Of a DNA stretch of 17,744 bases, positions 15,540 through 17,744 are shown in pieces (the first letter of the stretch is position 1; each line of letters begins with the position of its first letter). Position numbers and translations under genes: made by a program. The notes below the pieces were generated by a model that saw only the letters and a list, made by a program, of their open reading frames with translations, was not told the origin of the DNA and did no database searches. This stretch comes from Collinsella sp. GTDB taxonomy: Bacteria; Actinomycetota; Coriobacteriia; Coriobacteriales; Coriobacteriaceae. The DNA lies in the NCBI GenBank assembly GCA_019419555.1, contig DXZR01000038.1:4451-22194 (forward strand), given 5' to 3'.

Positions 15540-15810
15540 GGTGGCGTCCTCCTTGTCTGCTGATGACATCACGGCGCCGCATGCTGTTGGGGTACTGATT
15601 GCGCTGGCGGCGGATGTCTCTGTGTACTGTGCGACTTATGCCTCCGTTCATCGCTTGTGGCCGTTGCGCGGCCGTTCCCCAACGGGTTCCTTACTTATAG
15701 ATATGCCCCAGCTTGTGCTGCTCGGGAGTCTCGAAAGGTGGGCCATGTGTCCCATGTTTGCGTTGGCATGGCCTATCGTGTGCCATAGAAATCCGCGATG
15801 GCCAGGTGCG
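15540..15810. other. Divergent intergenic region, lipoprotein B to fchA
   Basis: No gene is supported here. On the minus strand CTATAAG near 15693-15700 could be part of a lipoprotein B promoter but lacks a good -35. CCGTTG (15661-15666) and CAACGG (15680-15685) can pair. Copy 2 of the 19-bp repeat is inside (15737-15755). Short open frames spanning it look like chance. Confidence 0.5.
15737..15755 (-). repeat. 19-bp repeat, copy 2, upstream of lipoprotein B
   Basis: Exact copy, in the same orientation, of 14771-14789. Here it lies about 200 bases from the lipoprotein B ATG and about 160 from the fchA ATG, so if it is an operator its spacing differs from copy 1 and it could act on either gene. 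Confidence 0.6.
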
Positions 15811-15839
15811 CTGACGCTCGCGTACTTATGGGCTAGACT
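15811..15839 (+). promoter_or_regulatory. Candidate promoter for fchA-folD
   Basis: CTGACG (15811-15816) and TAGACT (15834-15839) each match the housekeeping consensus at four of six positions and are separated by exactly 17 bases. The predicted leader of about 70 bases contains a hairpin, CGGTCGG 15862-15868 with CCGACCG 15883-15889, just before an AT-rich TATATATGA stretch. No known folate riboswitch motif is apparent. Confidence 0.5.
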
Positions 15840-15918
15840 TAGCACCATTACGTGATCGATGCGGTCGGCCGGCGTCGGCCGCCCGACCGATATATATGAC
15901 TTGAAGGTGCGTGTGCGT

Positions 15919-16551
15919 ATGAGCCAAGAGATGATGGATAAAACCTGTCGCGGTTTTGCCGAGGCGCTGGCCGCGCGCGAGCCGGTTCCCGGTGGTGGCA
16001 GCGCGAGCGCCTTTGTAGGTGCGCTGGGCGCCTCGCTTTGCGGAATGGTTGCCCGCTATGGGGCGACAAACCCCGCGCTTGCCGATCGCGCAGACGATCT
16101 GACGCGCGCGTTTGCCCAGGCGGATGAGTTGGCGCAGGAACTTGTGGGTCTGGTTGCCGAGGACGTTCGTGCCTACGGGCAGGTGTCCGCGGCGTACGGT
16201 ATTCCGCGTGACGATCCGGCTCGAGCGACCGCGATTCAGGATGCGCTGCATGTGGCCGCTCTGCCGCCGTATCGCATTATGGATGCCTGCGGGCGTGCGC
16301 TGGCGCTGCTCGAGGACATGGCCGACAAGGGTTCGCGTCAGCTGCTGTCCGATGTGGCGTGCGGCGCCGTGTTCTGCCGTGCCGCTATGCAAGGCGCGAG
16401 TTTGACGCTCTTTGCGAACACCACGTCTATGAAGGATCGCGTTCGTGCCGAGGAGCTCGAGACGGCGTGTGATGAGCTGCTCGACACATGGTTGCCGCGC
16501 GCCGAGGCGCTGGCGCGCCGCGCCTCCGACGCTGCAAGGAAGAGAGGATAG
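15919..16551 (+). CDS. fchA: Cyclodeaminase/cyclohydrolase family protein (methenyl-THF cyclohydrolase)
   Basis: The family converts formimino-THF to 5,10-methenyl-THF, or interconverts methenyl-THF and 10-formyl-THF. The 210-residue product (ATG 15919, AAGGTG nine bases upstream) has the usual single-domain length and helical make-up. Recognisable features are PVPGGGSASAFVGALGASL (residues 23-41), EDVRAY (81-86) and SDVACGAVFCRAAMQGA (142-158). No formiminotransferase domain or histidine-degradation gene is adjacent. Its stop lies two bases before the folD ATG, so the two are one operon, which favours the cyclohydrolase role over formimino-THF processing. The adjacent FolD lacks cyclohydrolase residues, which strengthens that reading. 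Confidence 0.88.
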   Translation: MSQEMMDKTCRGFAEALAAREPVPGGGSASAFVGALGASLCGMVARYGATNPALADRADDLTRAFAQADELAQELVGLVAEDVRAYGQVSAAYGIPRDDPARATAIQDALHVAALPPYRIMDACGRALALLEDMADKGSRQLLSDVACGAVFCRAAMQGASLTLFANTTSMKDRVRAEELETACDELLDTWLPRAEALARRASDAARKRG

Positions 16552-16553
16552 CC

Positions 16554-17408
16554 ATGGCTGAACTGCTGAAGGGTGCTCCCGTTGCTCGCGCTTTGACTGA
16601 GGAACTTGCTGCTCGCTGCGCAGCCCTGCGCGAGCGGGGCGTTGTTCCGACGTTGGCTATTGTGCGTGTAGGTGAACGCGAGGACGACCTATCCTACGAG
16701 CGCGGTGCGCTCAAGCGCTGCGAAAAAGTGGGGATTGAGGCTCGTCGCGTTTTGCTTTCTGCCGATGTTTCGCAGGACGAGCTGTTGACGGCTATCGAGG
16801 ACATCAATGCCGATTCGGCTGTTCATGGCTGTCTGATGTTCCGCCCGCTGCCCGCCGGCCTTGACGAGAACGCCGTCGCCGCAGCGCTCGATCCCGCCAA
16901 GGATGTTGACTCCATGACGCCGGCTTCGCTGCTCACCACGCTTTCGGGGCGCGGCGAGGGTTTTGCCCCCTGCACAGCCGAAGCTGTGCTTGCTTTGCTG
17001 GATCATTACGGCGTTGAGCTGGATGGAGCTAAGGTTGCTGTGGTCGGGCGCTCGCTGGTGATCGGGCGTCCCGTTGCCGCCATGCTTACGGCGCGCAATG
17101 CCACCGTGACGACGTGCCATACGCATACGCGCGACCTTGCTGCCGAGTGCCGTGCGGCTGATATTGTGGTTGCGGCCGTTGGGCGCGCGCACACGATTGG
17201 TGTGGACGCGGTTCGCGAGGGCCAGACAATCATCGATGTTGGCATTAATTGGGACGAGGCCGCTGGCAAGTTGGTCGGGGACGTTGATTTTGATGCTGCA
17301 GAGCCGGTTGTTGACACCATCACGCCTGTGCCGGGCGGCGTGGGAGCTGTGACCACCGCGATTCTCGCCAAACACGTGATTGAGGCGGCGGAGCGCGCAT
17401 CGAAATAG
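16554..17408 (+). CDS. folD: FolD-family methylene-THF dehydrogenase, predicted to lack cyclohydrolase activity
   Basis: FolD normally oxidises or forms 5,10-methylene-THF with NADP and also hydrolyses methenyl-THF. The 284-residue product (ATG 16554, AGGAAGAGAGG just upstream) has normal length and both domains. The dinucleotide site is intact: VVGRSLVIGRP (164-173), and so are PCTAEAV (139-145) and PVPGGVGAVTTA (258-269). In the folate site, the family's YxxxK motif reads YERGA (48-52), placing Ala52 where the catalytic lysine belongs, and the QLPLP motif reads FRPLP (96-100), replacing the glutamine. KDVD (Asp119) is kept. Lysine substitution in human MTHFD1 removes cyclohydrolase while sparing some dehydrogenase activity. 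I recall similar YERGA-type FolD proteins in gut Firmicutes. Coupling to fchA fits a division of labour. Confidence 0.92.
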   Translation: MAELLKGAPVARALTEELAARCAALRERGVVPTLAIVRVGEREDDLSYERGALKRCEKVGIEARRVLLSADVSQDELLTAIEDINADSAVHGCLMFRPLPAGLDENAVAAALDPAKDVDSMTPASLLTTLSGRGEGFAPCTAEAVLALLDHYGVELDGAKVAVVGRSLVIGRPVAAMLTARNATVTTCHTHTRDLAAECRAADIVVAAVGRAHTIGVDAVREGQTIIDVGINWDEAAGKLVGDVDFDAAEPVVDTITPVPGGVGAVTTAILAKHVIEAAERASK

Positions 17409-17445
17409 GCGTTTTGGGCTGTTTGAGGGGGTTAGCTATATACCA

Positions 17446-17677
17446 CGTGGTCAAACAATGCCAAATATGAGTACTGTTGCCAAGATAGTCACATATGTCT
17501 TACGTCTTTTTGGCTTCCTAACGGTATCCATTATCGTTAGGAAGCCTATTTTATTGAACTTATGGGGAATAATGTTGTCTTGCTTTTGGGCAAATGGGGA
17601 TTTTCGGCACTCGTTACAGGGAAATTTGCTGCCACTAAATTGGTGACAGTACTCATATTTGGCATTTTTTGACCACG
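17446..17677. mobile_element. AT-rich 232-bp element with 38-bp terminal inverted repeats (MITE-like)
   Basis: The ends 17446-17483 and 17677-17640 are inverted copies matching at 35 of 38 positions, sharing CGTGGTCAAA and TGCCAAATATGAGTACTG. In the middle GGCTTCCTAACG (17512-17523) is perfectly mirrored by CGTTAGGAAGCC (17535-17546). The interior is plainly richer in A/T than the surrounding DNA. No transposase is encoded; a 62-codon frame inside is not convincing. No target duplication is clear. It sits between folD and the terminator at the window end. A non-autonomous transposon, or a large folded RNA or regulatory repeat, are the main options. Confidence 0.75.
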
Positions 17678-17713
17678 GGGGCTGCCGAGGGGTAGCGCGC
17701 AGAGATGTGGTGT

Positions 17714-17744
17714 AAGAGGCGGGGCATGCCCCGCCTCTTCTCTT
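17714..17744 (+). terminator. Strong terminator, probably for fchA-folD
   Basis: A perfect 26-base palindrome (AAGAGGCGGGGCA and its mirror, 17714-17739) is followed by CTCTT at the window edge. It can form at least ten pairs around a GCATGC loop and is near-symmetrical, so it may work on both strands. It is probably the original folD terminator, separated from the gene by the inserted AT-rich element. Confidence 0.7.

Noticed and set aside
17458..17646. Small hydrophobic frame (MPNMSTVAKIV...) inside the AT-rich element
   Set aside because: It begins in the left inverted repeat and crosses the central hairpin and has no ribosome site, so it looks like a by-product of the repeat structure.

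Overview
The window looks like chromosomal DNA from a high-GC, Gram-positive gut actinobacterium, most likely a Collinsella-type Coriobacteriia. This rests on general resemblance, not a database search: GC-rich coding, strong AGGAGG ribosome sites, an actinobacterial/Bacillus-type LexA box ahead of ruvCAB, folate one-carbon genes of the anaerobe type, and Tat plus LAXTG-type surface-protein signals.

Layout. (1) 1-3582, plus strand: the 3' part of an NAD-synthetase-like gene whose ATP-binding loop is degenerate, then a tightly overlapping ruvC-ruvA-ruvB Holliday-junction operon behind a perfect GAAC-N4-GTTC SOS box. (2) 3583-6566, plus strand: fhs (formate-tetrahydrofolate ligase) with its own terminator, then a one-pass membrane protein with a disordered N-terminus and heptad repeats. 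(3) 6579-9316: a CDF cation exporter (minus) divergent from a double zinc-ribbon protein (plus). (4) 9317-11292: a structured, terminator-ended intergenic region that may hold a small RNA, a solitary DUF1016/YhcG-type nuclease gene (minus) and a small PH-like protein (plus). (5) 11322-15539, minus strand: a Tat-exported, sortase-anchored PI-PLC-like surface protein broken by one in-frame TAG, followed by two tandem paralogous lipoproteins. (6) 15811-17408, plus strand: a two-gene fchA-folD operon. (7) 17446-17677: a 232-bp AT-rich element with near-perfect 38-bp terminal inverted repeats, then a strong terminator at the window end.

How the genes work together. fhs makes 10-formyl-THF. FchA would convert it to 5,10-methenyl-THF and FolD would reduce that to methylene-THF. 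This FolD lacks the catalytic lysine and the glutamine linked to cyclohydrolase activity, so the FchA/FolD pair is best read as a split version of the usual bifunctional enzyme. RuvABC handles recombination intermediates under probable LexA control. The 11-15.5 kb block is a cell-envelope region.

The points most worth a second look are the inverted-repeat element, the single-stop PI-PLC gene, the split FchA/FolD pair, the NadE-like protein without its ATP loop, and a short motif recurring in three promoter regions. I saw no tRNA, rRNA, CRISPR array, prophage or intact transposase.
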